From assembly GCF_014636865.1 (NCBI RefSeq), contig NZ_BMER01000001.1, positions 2,778,718 through 2,842,717 of the forward strand: a stretch of DNA of 64,000 nucleotides, written 5' to 3'. The notes beneath the pieces were generated by a model. It was given only the letters and a program-made list of their open reading frames with translations, was not told the DNA's origin and searched no databases. The stretch comes from Parapedobacter pyrenivorans. GTDB lineage: Bacteria > Bacteroidota > Bacteroidia > Sphingobacteriales > Sphingobacteriaceae. Positions 1-9,231 of the stretch are shown here, piece after piece; position 1 is the first letter of the stretch, and each line of letters starts with the position of its first letter. Both the position numbers and the translations under genes were made by a program.

Positions 1-1496
1 CCATAACGGATTTCAGCCACGCGGCCATAATCGCCAGCGCGCTCAGCTTGATCTGCCTCAATTTTGTAGGTTTCGATTTGTTCCAGTTCTTGGTTGATGT
101 TGTCTACAAGCGACTTTTCACTTTGCCAAGCCGCCCGCAGGGAATCTCGTTCGGCACCGAGGTTAGCGATTTCCTTACTGAGTTCCTCTACCTTTTTGGT
201 GTCTTTTTCCCGCTTGATCGCTTCGCGTTCGATCTCAAGTTGCATGATGCGACGCTCGATTTCATCCACGGCTTCAGGCACGGAGTCCATCTCCAATCGG
301 AGTTTTGAAGCAGCCTCATCCATGAGGTCAATGGCCTTATCAGGCAGGAATCGATCAGCGATGTAGCGTTGTGACAGTTCTACGGCAGCGATAATGGCTT
401 CGTCGAGGATACGCACCTTATGGTGTGTCTCATAACGTTCTTTCAATCCACGCAAGATGGAAATGGCGTCCTGCGTATCGGGCTCTTCCACCATCACTTT
501 TTGGAAACGTCGCTCCAACGCCTTGTCTTTCTCAAAATATTTTTGGTATTCATTGAGCGTCGTGGCACCGATGGCGCGTAATTCTCCACGTGCCAGTGCA
601 GGCTTCAGGATGTTGGCCGCATCCATAGCCCCTTCACCACCACCGGCCCCGATGAGCGTATGGATTTCATCGATGAAGAGGATGATTTCGCCATCGCTTT
701 GGGTTACTTCCTTTACCACAGCCTTGAGCCTTTCCTCAAATTCGCCCTTATATTTGGCTCCTGCAATCAATGCGCCCATATCGAGTGAAAAGACGGTTTT
801 GGTCTTCAGGTTTTCGGGCACGTCACCTTTAATGATGCGGTGTGCGATGCCTTCAGCGATAGCGGTCTTACCCACTCCTGGCTCACCAACCAATATGGGG
901 TTGTTTTTGGTCCGGCGCGAAAGAATCTGGATAACCCTGCGGATTTCTTCGTCGCGGCCGATTACGGGGTCGAGCTTGCCGGACTCTGCAAATTCATTGA
1001 GGTTGCGCGCATATTTATTCAGGGCATTGTAGGTAGCCTCTGCGTTTTGGTCGGTTACCCGCGCATTACCCCTAAGGTCACTGATGGCTTTTTTGAGGTC
1101 TTTTTCTGTTATTCCCTGGTCTTTGAGTAGGGTCGCGGTTTTGTCGCTTGCATGAAGAATGCCCAATAGGATGTGTTCAATGGAGATAAACTCATCCTTG
1201 AATTCCTTTAAGTATGATTGCGCTTTCTGCAAGGCGGCATTGGCGCCTGATGATAGGTAGATGTTGCTGCCACTCACTTTGGGGAACGTACTGATCTGCT
1301 TGTCGAGCTCTTCCTCTACATGCTTTACGTTTACATTCAGCTTTTTGAGCAGGTGGCTTACCACGTTTTCATCCACCACCAGCAATGCCTTCAGCAGGTG
1401 AGCCGTTTCAATGGATTGTTGTTGATTTCCCGTGGCAATTTCGGACGCTTTCTGAATCGCTTCCTGTGCTTTGATCGTATAGTTGTTGAAATTCAT
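1..1496 (-). CDS. clpB: ATP-dependent chaperone ClpB, N-terminal part (cut by window edge)
   Basis: Protein disaggregase of the AAA+ Hsp100 family, which works with DnaK to resolubilise aggregates in the cytoplasm. About 498 N-terminal residues are visible. They hold the double ClpN repeat (about 1-145), nucleotide-binding domain 1 with Walker A GEPGVGKT at about 204-211 and the Walker B stretch [13 protein letters not shown], and the start of the coiled-coil middle domain ([21 protein letters not shown]). That long middle domain separates it from the ClpC gene at 48978-51527. The ATG at 1496 gives the usual start [15 protein letters not shown]. The second ATPase domain lies beyond base 1. 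No clear TAnnTTTG box was found upstream. Confidence 0.97.
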   Translation of the reverse strand, partial: MNFNNYTIKAQEAIQKASEIATGNQQQSIETAHLLKALLVVDENVVSHLLKKLNVNVKHVEEELDKQISTFPKVSGSNIYLSSGANAALQKAQSYLKEFKDEFISIEHILLGILHASDKTATLLKDQGITEKDLKKAISDLRGNARVTDQNAEATYNALNKYARNLNEFAESGKLDPVIGRDEEIRRVIQILSRRTKNNPILVGEPGVGKTAIAEGIAHRIIKGDVPENLKTKTVFSLDMGALIAGAKYKGEFEERLKAVVKEVTQSDGEIILFIDEIHTLIGAGGGEGAMDAANILKPALARGELRAIGATTLNEYQKYFEKDKALERRFQKVMVEEPDTQDAISILRGLKERYETHHKVRILDEAIIAAVELSQRYIADRFLPDKAIDLMDEAASKLRLEMDSVPEAVDEIERRIMQLEIEREAIKREKDTKKVEELSKEIANLGAERDSLRAAWQSEKSLVDNINQELEQIETYKIEADQAERAGDYGRVAEIRY

Positions 1497-1696
1497 CTTC
1501 TTGTGATTTTACTGTGTATAATCAAAACAAGTACCACGGGGGATTTGATTGGGTAATCGGAAATTTTGTCGGTTGAGATTAAAATATGCTGAATAATTGG
1601 CTGGTGATTAGTGGATTATACTGAAAAAATAGCAGGTCCCGTTGCAATTGTGCTACTTAAGTGCCTCGGATAACGATAAAAATACTTATGCATAAA

Positions 1697-1728
1697 TTTC
1701 TTATGTATATCGGAAAGCTATATATTTG
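1697..1728 (+). promoter_or_regulatory. Bacteroidota-type promoter of the padR pair
   Basis: TTTC at 1697-1700, a 20-bp spacer and TATATTTG at 1721-1728 match the -33/-7 pattern with one deviation (TTTC for TTTG). Only four bases separate the -7 box from the ATG at 1733, so the transcript probably starts at or almost at the initiation codon. Confidence 0.6.
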
Positions 1729-1732
1729 CTGT

Positions 1733-2071
1733 ATGAGTTCAACGAAACTATTAAAAGGCACACTTCAGACCATTATTTTAAAGTTGCTTGAAGATCATGA
1801 TAAAATGTACGGCTACGAGATTACCCAAAAGGTAAAGCAGCTGAGTCACGGGGAGTTCAAGCTCACCGAAGGTGCTTTATACCCTGCGTTACACAAATTA
1901 GAAGCAGATGGCTTGCTGGAAACCAGTACCGAGTTGGTGGATGGGCGTGTGCGCAAATACTACGCATTGTCTTCCGAAGGAAAGGGTGAGGTGAAAGAAA
2001 AAATGAGTGAAGCCGTCACCTTTATTGAAAAGCTGCAATTGGTGTTAAACCTTAAGCCTGTTGTATCATGA
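1733..2071 (+). CDS. PadR family transcriptional regulator
   Basis: A 112-residue winged-helix regulator consisting almost only of the PadR N-terminal domain (LLKGTLQTIILKLLEDHDKMYGYEITQKV, then LTEGALYPALHKLEADGLLETS and the wing with GRVRKYYALSSEGK). PadR proteins of this size usually repress their own operon and sense a ligand in the dimer interface. The ATG at 1733 is preferred over the upstream start at 1661 because the PadR domain begins there and the promoter lies just upstream. The stop overlaps the start of the next gene (ATGA), so the two are probably translationally coupled. The ligand is unknown. Confidence 0.9.
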   Translation: MSSTKLLKGTLQTIILKLLEDHDKMYGYEITQKVKQLSHGEFKLTEGALYPALHKLEADGLLETSTELVDGRVRKYYALSSEGKGEVKEKMSEAVTFIEKLQLVLNLKPVVS

Positions 2072-2757
2072 AACTGAATAAACAGCAGCTAAAGCAGTTG
2101 CGCGCTTTCATCCGTCAGCAAGGCTTTACTGCGATCGATCTCCAAATGGAAATCATTGATCATGTGGCCTGTAGCATTGAGGAGAAAATGGGTGAAAATC
2201 CTGCTGCAACCTTTGGACAGGCGCTGAAACAGACCCATGCGGAATTCGGTGTGTTTGGATTTAGTACATTGAAAGAAGCGATGGCCAACTCGCTTCGTAG
2301 GAAATATTTTCGTCAAATGTCGCTTGAGTTGAAACGGTGGCTGTCTTTCCCTGCTTTGTTGGTGGTAGGAGGTTTCGCCCTGGTATTATACCAGCTATTT
2401 TTTCTCATTGCTACACCTTGGCTGTTGGCGATTGTATGGTCTGTTTATCTTGCGGTTTCATTGGGAATATTTCTATACAATCGGTGGTTACAACGCAGAT
2501 ATCGGAAACTGATGGTTATGCAGTTTGCTATTCAATTTGCATTTTTACCAACTTTTCTCTTCCTGATTGGGGTGCGATTTTCAGAAATTCCTGGTCAAAT
2601 CATCATTCGTCCAGAACACACTTGGATTTATGCGAGCCTTTTCGCAGGCATTATCCTGCTTTTTGCATTCCTTTTTGCAGCGTATTTCAGGATCATTTCT
2701 TATGCGATCCGGAAGTGCCGGGAGTTTGAACGGCACGTTCACCCAACGGGCATTTAA
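2068..2757 (+). CDS. Membrane protein paired with PadR
   Basis: A 229-residue protein with a soluble N-terminal part of about 85 residues (a helical segment LKQLRAFIRQQGFTAIDLQMEIIDHVACSIEEKM) followed by four or five hydrophobic segments. It is joined to padR by a 4-base overlap. PadR genes in Gram-positive and Bacteroidota genomes are often followed by small membrane proteins with an N-terminal helical domain (HAAS/DUF1700-like). The layout here fits that pattern, but I do not recognise the family with certainty. No catalytic motif is visible. It may be the effector or the ligand-sensing partner of the regulator. Confidence 0.75.
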   Translation: MKLNKQQLKQLRAFIRQQGFTAIDLQMEIIDHVACSIEEKMGENPAATFGQALKQTHAEFGVFGFSTLKEAMANSLRRKYFRQMSLELKRWLSFPALLVVGGFALVLYQLFFLIATPWLLAIVWSVYLAVSLGIFLYNRWLQRRYRKLMVMQFAIQFAFLPTFLFLIGVRFSEIPGQIIIRPEHTWIYASLFAGIILLFAFLFAAYFRIISYAIRKCREFERHVHPTGI

Positions 2758-2799
2758 GGATTGGGAGGATAATTACTCCACACCCATGTTCCATAATTC

Positions 2800-3510
2800 T
2801 TAAAAATTCGGCTTAAGCAAATATTTGTCGTAAAACCGGAAAATGTGTTCAGCAGCTTCTTCGGCTGTATCCACCATGCGGTATAGGTTGAGATCTTCCG
2901 GACTGATGTTGCCGGCTTCCAGCATCCTGCTCTTTATCCATTCAAAGAGCCCGCCCCAGTAATCTTTGCCCACCAGTACAATAGGGAAGCGGGCGATTTT
3001 CCCAGTTTGGATCAGGGTGATGGCTTCAAACAGTTCATCCATGGTGCCGAAGCCCCCGGGGAGTACGATGAACCCTTGCGAGTATTTCATGAACATGACT
3101 TTGCGCACGAAGAAATAATTGAACTGAAGGAGCTTGTCGCGGTCGATGTATGCGTTATGAAACTGCTCGAAAGGGAGCTCGATATTGATGCCTACGGATT
3201 TTCCGCCAGCTTCATAAGCTCCTTTATTAGCGGCCTCCATAATGCCCGGCCCACCGCCCGAGACTACGCCATAGCCCCGTTCCGTCAACAATCGCGCGAT
3301 ATCTTCCGCAAGTTTATAATGGGGATGGTCTTGTGGCGTTCGTGCCGAACCGAACATCGATACGCAGGGGCCAATTTTGGCAAGCTTTTCGAATCCGTCT
3401 ACAAATTCAGCCATGATTTTGAAAATCTGCCATGAATCCTTGACCTTTATCTCCTGCCAGGTCTTGTTTTCAAAGGCCCGCATGATTTTGTCTTCTCGTG
3501 TTCTTGCCAT
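2800..3510 (-). CDS. LOG family protein (nucleotide 5'-monophosphate phosphoribohydrolase-like)
   Basis: 236 residues with the Rossmann-like LOG fold: SGGGPGIMEAANKGAYEAGG in the middle and the signature PGGFGTMDELFE (PGGxGTxxE), which carries the catalytic Arg/Glu region of this family. LOG proteins release ribose 5-phosphate from nucleoside monophosphates, classically cytokinin nucleotides. In bacteria without cytokinin signalling the substrate is mostly unclear. The start codon at 3510 is directly preceded by the perfect 12-bp palindrome AAAACATGTTTT (3511-3522), which could be an operator. The gene converges with the padR pair and diverges from recR. Confidence 0.88.
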   Translation of the reverse strand: MARTREDKIMRAFENKTWQEIKVKDSWQIFKIMAEFVDGFEKLAKIGPCVSMFGSARTPQDHPHYKLAEDIARLLTERGYGVVSGGGPGIMEAANKGAYEAGGKSVGINIELPFEQFHNAYIDRDKLLQFNYFFVRKVMFMKYSQGFIVLPGGFGTMDELFEAITLIQTGKIARFPIVLVGKDYWGGLFEWIKSRMLEAGNISPEDLNLYRMVDTAEEAAEHIFRFYDKYLLKPNF

Positions 3511-3649
3511 AAAACATGTTTTGATTTTGGCTAAAATACTAATTTAAAACGGGTGTTCCGCTGTATTTAACGCATGCACAAAAAATCCATTTCAGGTAGT
3601 AATCGGCTTTCTCCTGCTTTTGTGCCCTATAACTTTCGGACTAAAAAAG

Positions 3650-3657
3650 TACCTTTG
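3650..3657 (+). promoter_or_regulatory. -7 box of recR
   Basis: TACCTTTG fits TAnnTTTG and ends only four bases before the recR ATG at 3662. No matching TTTG is found at the usual 17-23 bp distance; the nearest, at 3619-3622, is 27 bp away. If used, transcription would begin within a few bases of the start codon. Confidence 0.5.
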
Positions 3658-3661
3658 CCTT

Positions 3662-4279
3662 ATGAACTTCTCCTCCAAACTATTGGAACAGGCGGTAGCT
3701 GAGTTTGGCCGGTTACCGGGGATCGGCCAAAAGACGGCTCTGAGGCTCGTATTGCATTTATTGAAACAGCCGGACGCCGAAGTTTCGCGTTTTACCGAAG
3801 CACTTGATCGCCTAAAGCGAGAAATTCGGCATTGCACAACGTGCTATAATATTTCGGATGCGACCACGTGCGAAATATGCGCTTCAGCCAAGCGAGGCAA
3901 CGGACTGATTTGCGTCGTGGAAGATACGCGTGACGTGATGGCCATAGAAAACACCAATCAATACCATGGCGTTTACCACGTGCTGGGTGGACTCATTTCA
4001 CCCATGGATGGTATAGGACCCTCGGATCTCCAGATCGATAGCTTGATACGGCGCGTGGAGGAGGGCGGAGTACAAGAGATCATCTTGGCGCTGAGTGCTA
4101 CGATGGAAGGTGATACGACCATTTTTTACCTTTATAAAAAACTGAAGGGGTTTGGTGTACAAATCAGCACCATCGCCCGGGGTATCGCTTTTGGCGGTGA
4201 GCTGGAATACGTAGACGAAGTGACCTTGGGGCGTTCAATCGCCACACGTGTGCCTTATGAGCGGAACATTGCATCGTAA
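3662..4279 (+). CDS. recR: Recombination mediator protein RecR
   Basis: 205 residues, the normal length for RecR, which with RecO loads RecA onto SSB-covered DNA during gap repair. Visible parts in order: an N-terminal helix-hairpin-helix ([17 protein letters not shown]), a four-cysteine zinc finger ([17 protein letters not shown]), and a Toprim domain starting at [14 protein letters not shown] with [11 protein letters not shown]. The ATG at 3662 gives the standard [16 protein letters not shown] start; the upstream extension from 3620 would cover the promoter. The 3' end overlaps the next gene by 23 bases. Confidence 0.97.
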   Translation: MNFSSKLLEQAVAEFGRLPGIGQKTALRLVLHLLKQPDAEVSRFTEALDRLKREIRHCTTCYNISDATTCEICASAKRGNGLICVVEDTRDVMAIENTNQYHGVYHVLGGLISPMDGIGPSDLQIDSLIRRVEEGGVQEIILALSATMEGDTTIFYLYKKLKGFGVQISTIARGIAFGGELEYVDEVTLGRSIATRVPYERNIAS

Positions 4280-5078
4280 AACTATTGTCATCACTGGCGC
4301 CTCTTCCGGTATCGGCTTAGCTTGTGCCGAAGCTTTTGCTCGCCATGGCTCTAATCTCGTATTGGGTGCCAGGCGCTTCGTCGATTTGTGTGCAATCGCC
4401 CAATCATTGGAGAAAGAATACGGTATCCGCGCGGTAGCGGTGCAGTGCGATGTGGCGATGGAATCGGATTGCAAGGCTTTAGTGCAGCAAGCAATAAACA
4501 CGTTTGGCGGGGTGGATGCACTGATCAACAATGCGGGTATCAGTATGCGTGCTTTGTTTGCTGATTTGGATTTGGCAGTGCTTCACCGGCTGATGGATGT
4601 CAACTTTTGGGGTACAGTGTATTGTACCAAGTATGCCATGGCCGAATTGCTGCAAAGCCAAGGGTCGGTCGTAGCCGTTTCGTCCATAGCCGGATATCGC
4701 GGACTCCCTGGCCGTACAGGATATTCGGCTTCCAAATTTGCTATACAGGGATTTATGGAGTCATTGCGGGTGGAAAACCTTAAAACAGGCTTGCATGTGA
4801 TGGTCGCGTGTCCGGGTTTCACCGCCTCCAACATCCGGCAAACAGCATTGAATGCCGTTGGGAGCGAACATGGTGAAACCAGCATGAATGAAGATAAGAT
4901 GATGACTGCAGAAGAAGTGGCCGCACGAATCGTGCAGGGGATAATCCGCCGTAAACGTACACTGATTATGACCCGGCAAGGGAAGCTCGCGGTATTGATG
5001 AACAAGCTATTGCCCGATTGGGTAGATCGGCAGGTGTATAAGCTGTTTGCGAAGGAAAGGAACCCGTTGGTCAGCTAA
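4257..5078 (+). CDS. Short-chain dehydrogenase/reductase (SDR)
   Basis: 273 residues with a classical SDR fold: cofactor motif [10 protein letters not shown] near the N-terminus, NNAG in the middle (LINNAGISM), catalytic Ser in SSIAGYRG and the YSASK active site (YxxxK). It uses NAD(P)H to interconvert an alcohol and a carbonyl group on an unknown substrate. The C-terminal extension ([25 protein letters not shown]) resembles membrane-associated DHRS7/lipid-type SDRs. The ATG at 4257 lies inside the 3' end of recR, suggesting coupled translation. A GTG three codons upstream is an alternative. It ends three bases from the convergent MFS gene. Confidence 0.9.
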   Translation: MSGTLHRKTIVITGASSGIGLACAEAFARHGSNLVLGARRFVDLCAIAQSLEKEYGIRAVAVQCDVAMESDCKALVQQAINTFGGVDALINNAGISMRALFADLDLAVLHRLMDVNFWGTVYCTKYAMAELLQSQGSVVAVSSIAGYRGLPGRTGYSASKFAIQGFMESLRVENLKTGLHVMVACPGFTASNIRQTALNAVGSEHGETSMNEDKMMTAEEVAARIVQGIIRRKRTLIMTRQGKLAVLMNKLLPDWVDRQVYKLFAKERNPLVS

Positions 5079-5081
5079 TTG

Positions 5082-6284
5082 TTACATCTTCCTAACCACG
5101 AAATACAGTCCAATTGCTACCCCAACGAGTACAGTGGCTGTACCCCACCATAATACATTGAAGCCGTAGTTGTCAGCGATGCGTGTGCCGAGGAATGGCG
5201 AAAATACGTGGGCAGTGGAAAAAGCCAGCGCGTTCAGTCCCATATAGGCACCTTGGTTCTGTTTGGAAGCCCGTTTTACGGCTACAGATGCCATGAAGGG
5301 CATGGCCAATATTTCAGAGATGCTGAGCATGAAAATAGAAGCGTAGAGTATCCAGTATCCCGTAGGCAAAGGGAGCAACGCAAATGAAACGGCGCATAGT
5401 GCCGTACCCCAGAATATGCTGCTCGCGTAGTTAAGTCGTCGCTCTGCGATGTGTACCAATAACATCTCAAAGATCACAACGATAAGCCCGCTGAAGCCCA
5501 GTATGATGCCGATTTGTTGCTCGTTGAGGAAATGACCCTTTTGATAAAATAGTGGCATTGTACTCAATAACTGGAAAAAACAAATGGCATAAATACAGCA
5601 AAGCAAGCTGAAAAGCAAAAATAGCCAATCCCGATACGGGGATTTCGGTGCTTGCGAAGAGGCAGGGATGGGTTCGGCCTGCTTAGTCCGCACCGTGCCC
5701 TTGCGCTTATAGAAAAACAAGATGAATGTGAGCGTTGCGATGGAAGCACCCAGCGCATTCCCATAGAAAATCCAGTGATAGGAAATGGACGCCAGGAAAC
5801 CGCCCAATGCCGGGCCGATGGAAAAGCCGAGATTAATGGCCATGCGGTTGAGCGAAAAGGCGCGCGTGATATTTTCAGGTCGTGCATAGCGCGCTACCGA
5901 AACGGAGTTGGCCGGACGGAATGACTCCGTTACCACGCTGAGGACGTAGATGGCGATTGATACGGCTTCAACCGACGTAAACTGGGGAATAACCAGGAAT
6001 AATGGGACCGAAAGCAACAAACTGAGTGTCTGCACCCAGAAATTGCCGAAGCGATCAGTTAACCATCCGCCAAGCCATGAGCCGGTGACCGCGCCCAAAC
6101 CGAAGCACGCCAGCACGGTACCCACTTCCTGGATAGTGAAGCCGAGCGCTTGGGTCATATAGATGCTTAGAAAAGGCAGCACCATAGCACCGGTACGGTT
6201 CACCAGCATGACCAATGCCAGCATCCAAGCTGGCCGGGATAGCCCCCGGTACGAGTCGATATATATCCGTATGAGTTCTTTCAC
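5082..6284 (-). CDS. MFS transporter
   Basis: 400 residues with about 12 predicted membrane segments and the loop-2 motif GGWLTDRFGNFWVQ, placing it in the major facilitator superfamily as a drug/metabolite exporter-like carrier (MdtH/YfcJ style). The start is GTG at 6284, only 18 bases after the stop of the metallophosphatase gene. The order nucleotidase C-domain, nucleotidase catalytic domain, MFS suggests one operon. Uptake or release of a nucleoside or a related product would fit the context, but the sequence does not show the substrate. Confidence 0.87.
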   Translation of the reverse strand: MKELIRIYIDSYRGLSRPAWMLALVMLVNRTGAMVLPFLSIYMTQALGFTIQEVGTVLACFGLGAVTGSWLGGWLTDRFGNFWVQTLSLLLSVPLFLVIPQFTSVEAVSIAIYVLSVVTESFRPANSVSVARYARPENITRAFSLNRMAINLGFSIGPALGGFLASISYHWIFYGNALGASIATLTFILFFYKRKGTVRTKQAEPIPASSQAPKSPYRDWLFLLFSLLCCIYAICFFQLLSTMPLFYQKGHFLNEQQIGIILGFSGLIVVIFEMLLVHIAERRLNYASSIFWGTALCAVSFALLPLPTGYWILYASIFMLSISEILAMPFMASVAVKRASKQNQGAYMGLNALAFSTAHVFSPFLGTRIADNYGFNVLWWGTATVLVGVAIGLYFVVRKM

Positions 6285-6302
6285 AGTGCCATCCGTGTCG
6301 GC

Positions 6303-7262
6303 TTATCCGTTCCATACGGAAACACCATCCGTAATTTCATAACTGCTGGCTGTGACCAATTCTTTCCTGCCAGATTGTTGCTCGAAAACATAATCCAAAC
6401 GCCCGAGGTTGATGCCGCCGAATCCCACTTGGTTGATGGTCGTCAATTCACCGTTTAGATTTCGGATGCTTTCGGGTGCGGGCATGAAAGTGTGCGTGTG
6501 CCCACCGATGATGAGGTCGATGTTTCGTGTGTTCTTTGCCAACACCACATCGGAAACTTTATTTCCTTGGTATTTGTAACCCAAGTGGGAGAGGCAGATC
6601 ACAAAGCTACATCGATAATCCTGTTTGAGCCGTTCGGCAAGTGTGTTGGCAGTAGCAATGGGGTCGAGGTAGCGGACATCGCGGCAAAGGGTTGGGTCGA
6701 CCATCCCATCCAATTCGATGCCCAGCCCAAAAACGCCAATCCGGAGCCCTTGTTTCTTAAAGATGCTATACTCGCGGGTTTTTCCTTTCAGCATGGTGTC
6801 GCTGAAATCGTAATTTGCAGTAAGAAATGGGAATTTAGCATATGGAAGCATCTTAGCCAGGCCCTCCAATCCATTGTCGAACTCGTGATTACCGATGGTG
6901 CTGGCTTCGTAACCCATCTTGCTCATCAATTCCAGTTCCACTTTTCCCCCAAAAAGGTTGAAGTAAGGCGTGCCCTGTACCGTGTCGCCTGCATCAAGCA
7001 GGAGCACATTGCGTTGTTCGCTCCGAATACGCTCCACCAGTGTTGCCCGACGTGCTACGCCGCCCAGGCCTTGGTTGCGTGAGCCGTCCATGGGAAACGG
7101 ATCGATACGACTGTGTACGTCATTGGTGTGCAGGATGGTCAATGCGATGTGATCTTCATTGGCTAAAGCAGCCAGGGGAATACCTCCTAGCAAGGAAAGT
7201 GTACCAAACGTGCCCGCTTGTTTCAGAAAATGGCGCCTATTGATTGTGGGTAATCCTTCCAT
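6303..7262 (-). CDS. 5'-nucleotidase family metallophosphatase, catalytic domain only
   Basis: About 319 residues. It begins with a Tat-like signal (NRRHFLKQAGTFGTLSLLGGIPLAAL), so it is exported folded to the periplasm. The calcineurin-like phosphatase motifs of UshA-type enzymes are all present: ILHTNDVHSRIDP, DAGDTVQGTPYF, GNHEFDNGLEG, and GGHTHTF near the end. The substrate-binding C-terminal domain of UshA is missing here; it is encoded by the upstream gene, whose 3' end overlaps this one by 26 bases. ATG at 7262 is chosen over the TTG at 7265. Likely activity: dephosphorylation of nucleotides or UDP-sugars together with the partner. Confidence 0.9.
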   Translation of the reverse strand: MEGLPTINRRHFLKQAGTFGTLSLLGGIPLAALANEDHIALTILHTNDVHSRIDPFPMDGSRNQGLGGVARRATLVERIRSEQRNVLLLDAGDTVQGTPYFNLFGGKVELELMSKMGYEASTIGNHEFDNGLEGLAKMLPYAKFPFLTANYDFSDTMLKGKTREYSIFKKQGLRIGVFGLGIELDGMVDPTLCRDVRYLDPIATANTLAERLKQDYRCSFVICLSHLGYKYQGNKVSDVVLAKNTRNIDLIIGGHTHTFMPAPESIRNLNGELTTINQVGFGGINLGRLDYVFEQQSGRKELVTASSYEITDGVSVWNG

Positions 7263-8004
7263 CAAGTTGTGTATTTATGTGTTTACCAGCCCGTGTTTGT
7301 TCTCCGACGTACGTGATCAATGCTTCCCGTACTTTCAGTCCGAGGTTGGTGCGGCTGACCGGATTGCTCAACCCACGGGAATTGTCGCCCCCGTTGGCGA
7401 GATAGTCGTAGGTGATCAGTTTGTAGGTGCGGGAGAGTTCCAATGGTTTGCCCGCCACGGTGATGTCGATGGCTTTACCATCTTTGATCCTCATACGTAA
7501 ACCTGCCACGGGCTGCCCGTCCGTGGCCGCGATAAACTGGGCGAGTTGCAGCAAACTTTTGCCTGAAAGCTCCAACAGTACCATTTCATTTTCAAACGGC
7601 ATCAATTCAAATAGGTTGCCCATTGTGATGGTTCCCTTTTGCAATTCAATGCGCAGGCCACCTTTCGTCCCAAAGGAAAGTTCGGCATCCGGATGTCGCT
7701 TTTTTCCTTCTGCTAGCAATGCATCGGCAAAAAAATTGCCTAGGCGCGTCTCGGGTACATCGCGGGGGTGGGTAAGGTTCACATCGGTATAACCGACTAC
7801 GCGATTCATTTCGGCTTCTAGCTGCTCCCTATAGGGAGCGTATAATTGTAAAAAAGTGGAGTCGCCGGTTAGGGTGCTGTCGATTTGAAGCTTTGTATAA
7901 ACAGCCTGCTCGCGGGGGGCAAAATACCTACTGCATGATGCACTTCCCAAGCCCAGGGCTATGGCGAGCAATGCAAGGCGGTTTTTAGGGGTAAAATACT
8001 TCAT
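7237..8004 (-). CDS. 5'-nucleotidase C-terminal domain lipoprotein
   Basis: 255 residues, beginning with a lipoprotein-type signal (LLAIALGLGSASC, candidate lipidated Cys24). The rest matches the substrate-binding domain of 5'-nucleotidases (ETRLGNFFADALL, LSFGTKGGLRIELQKGTITMGNLFELMPFENEMVLLELSGKSLLQL, YKLITYDYLANGGDN). In UshA this domain binds the base and closes over the catalytic domain. Here it is a separate, probably membrane-anchored protein encoded just upstream of the catalytic half. Start ATG at 8004 gives MKYFTPKNR; the longer version from 8034 would lack a clean signal peptide. Confidence 0.88.
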   Translation of the reverse strand: MKYFTPKNRLALLAIALGLGSASCSRYFAPREQAVYTKLQIDSTLTGDSTFLQLYAPYREQLEAEMNRVVGYTDVNLTHPRDVPETRLGNFFADALLAEGKKRHPDAELSFGTKGGLRIELQKGTITMGNLFELMPFENEMVLLELSGKSLLQLAQFIAATDGQPVAGLRMRIKDGKAIDITVAGKPLELSRTYKLITYDYLANGGDNSRGLSNPVSRTNLGLKVREALITYVGEQTRAGKHINTQLDGRITHNQ

Positions 8005-8100
8005 GGTGTTGCAAAATTCTCTTTTTTGGCACATGGCCGTGGGTAAGCAAAGGTAACCAACGCATGTTAAATTGAAAAGAAGTTTTTGAGGGGTTAACCT

Positions 8101-9174
8101 TTAGTTGGGAAGCGTTTTTCCCATCGACTGCGTACCGGAAGGAGCAGGAAGCGAAGCCCGGATTTTTGCCCGTGTGCGGGCGCTTTCGCGGAGTCGCGCA
8201 TAGCGGCTTCTGCGCCGGGTGAATAACGCGGACAGATTATACGCATCCCAGTTGATTAAGAAGACGCTTCCCAGAATAACCAATAACGCGATCAACTGGG
8301 AGTAGGAAACCGTTTCATGGGCAAACCAGGCGCCGAGCAATACGGCGACAATTGGGTTCACATACGTGTGCGTGCTCACTTCGGTTGCCGGCCGAATCTG
8401 CAAGAGCCAGATATATGAACTATACGCAACGATGGATCCCATGCCAATGAGGTAAGCCATTGCCCACCAAGCAGAGGCTGGCACCATATCAAAACGGAAG
8501 CTGGCAATTTCCCCCCGGCTGGAGGCCGTGAGTGTAAAAGCAACTCCGGCAATAAACATTTGCCACGCGGTGCCCACCAAACCATTCCCGCTCTCGCTAT
8601 TTTTGGACTTGCCATAATATTTGGAATACAACGAGCCGATGGTCCAAGCCAATGTGCCGAGCAATAGGAGTGACATGCCCAAGATATTTGCCTGACGTTG
8701 CGAAGCATCCAATGCTTGGGCCAGGCGGTCACCAAACAGCATGACCACACCGAAGAAACCCATAAAAAGGCCGATGATCACCGGTAGGTTGCCAAAGTTG
8801 GCTTTCCAATTGGGTTTATCCAAGACGATGAACCAAATGGCGGCAGATGCCGACATGATAGCAACGAGTCCGCTGGGCATGAACTGTTCAACCCAAATAA
8901 TGATGCCGTTGTCGATGTACAGGAGCAACAAACCCATTAAACCCGCATGGAGGATGGTTGATCGATGAAAAATCCGGTACCCTTTAAGGTAACACCACAC
9001 CAGCATGAGGAACCCGGCGGTGCTGAACCGTACGGCTCCCAACAAGAATGGGCTAAAGCCGGCCAATGCCTTATGGATGAAAAAAAACGTCGACCCCCAC
9101 ACTACATAAACGATGGCGAAAGCCACGACAATCTTTAATCTGGAGTGTCCATCTCGTATTTCCGCTGTCGTCAT
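8101..9174 (-). CDS. EamA/DMT family transporter
   Basis: 357 residues with ten hydrophobic segments in two EamA repeats (VVWGSTFFFIHKALAGFSPFLLGAVRF in the first; AWTIGSLYSKYY and AYSSYIWLLQIRPATEVSTHTYVNPIVAVLLGAWFAHE in the second). Proteins of this family export amino acids or small metabolites. The C-terminal tail is unusually basic (TRRRSRYARLRESARTRAKIRAS). It follows the Lrp-type regulator by 57 bp on the same strand, and no separate promoter was seen, so export of an amino acid under Lrp control is a reasonable inference. Confidence 0.9.
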   Translation of the reverse strand: MTTAEIRDGHSRLKIVVAFAIVYVVWGSTFFFIHKALAGFSPFLLGAVRFSTAGFLMLVWCYLKGYRIFHRSTILHAGLMGLLLLYIDNGIIIWVEQFMPSGLVAIMSASAAIWFIVLDKPNWKANFGNLPVIIGLFMGFFGVVMLFGDRLAQALDASQRQANILGMSLLLLGTLAWTIGSLYSKYYGKSKNSESGNGLVGTAWQMFIAGVAFTLTASSRGEIASFRFDMVPASAWWAMAYLIGMGSIVAYSSYIWLLQIRPATEVSTHTYVNPIVAVLLGAWFAHETVSYSQLIALLVILGSVFLINWDAYNLSALFTRRRSRYARLRESARTRAKIRASLPAPSGTQSMGKTLPN

Positions 9175-9231
9175 TTTTATCTTTGCTTTTTATTCCTTTT
9201 AGTTTTGTTGCTCGATCCTCACTCCTTCATC

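Noticed and set aside
457-1032. Plus-strand open frame opposite clpB
   Set aside because: Antisense shadow of a highly conserved gene; composition is Ser/Arg-rich as expected for a reverse frame. The same applies to 50374-51024 opposite clpC.
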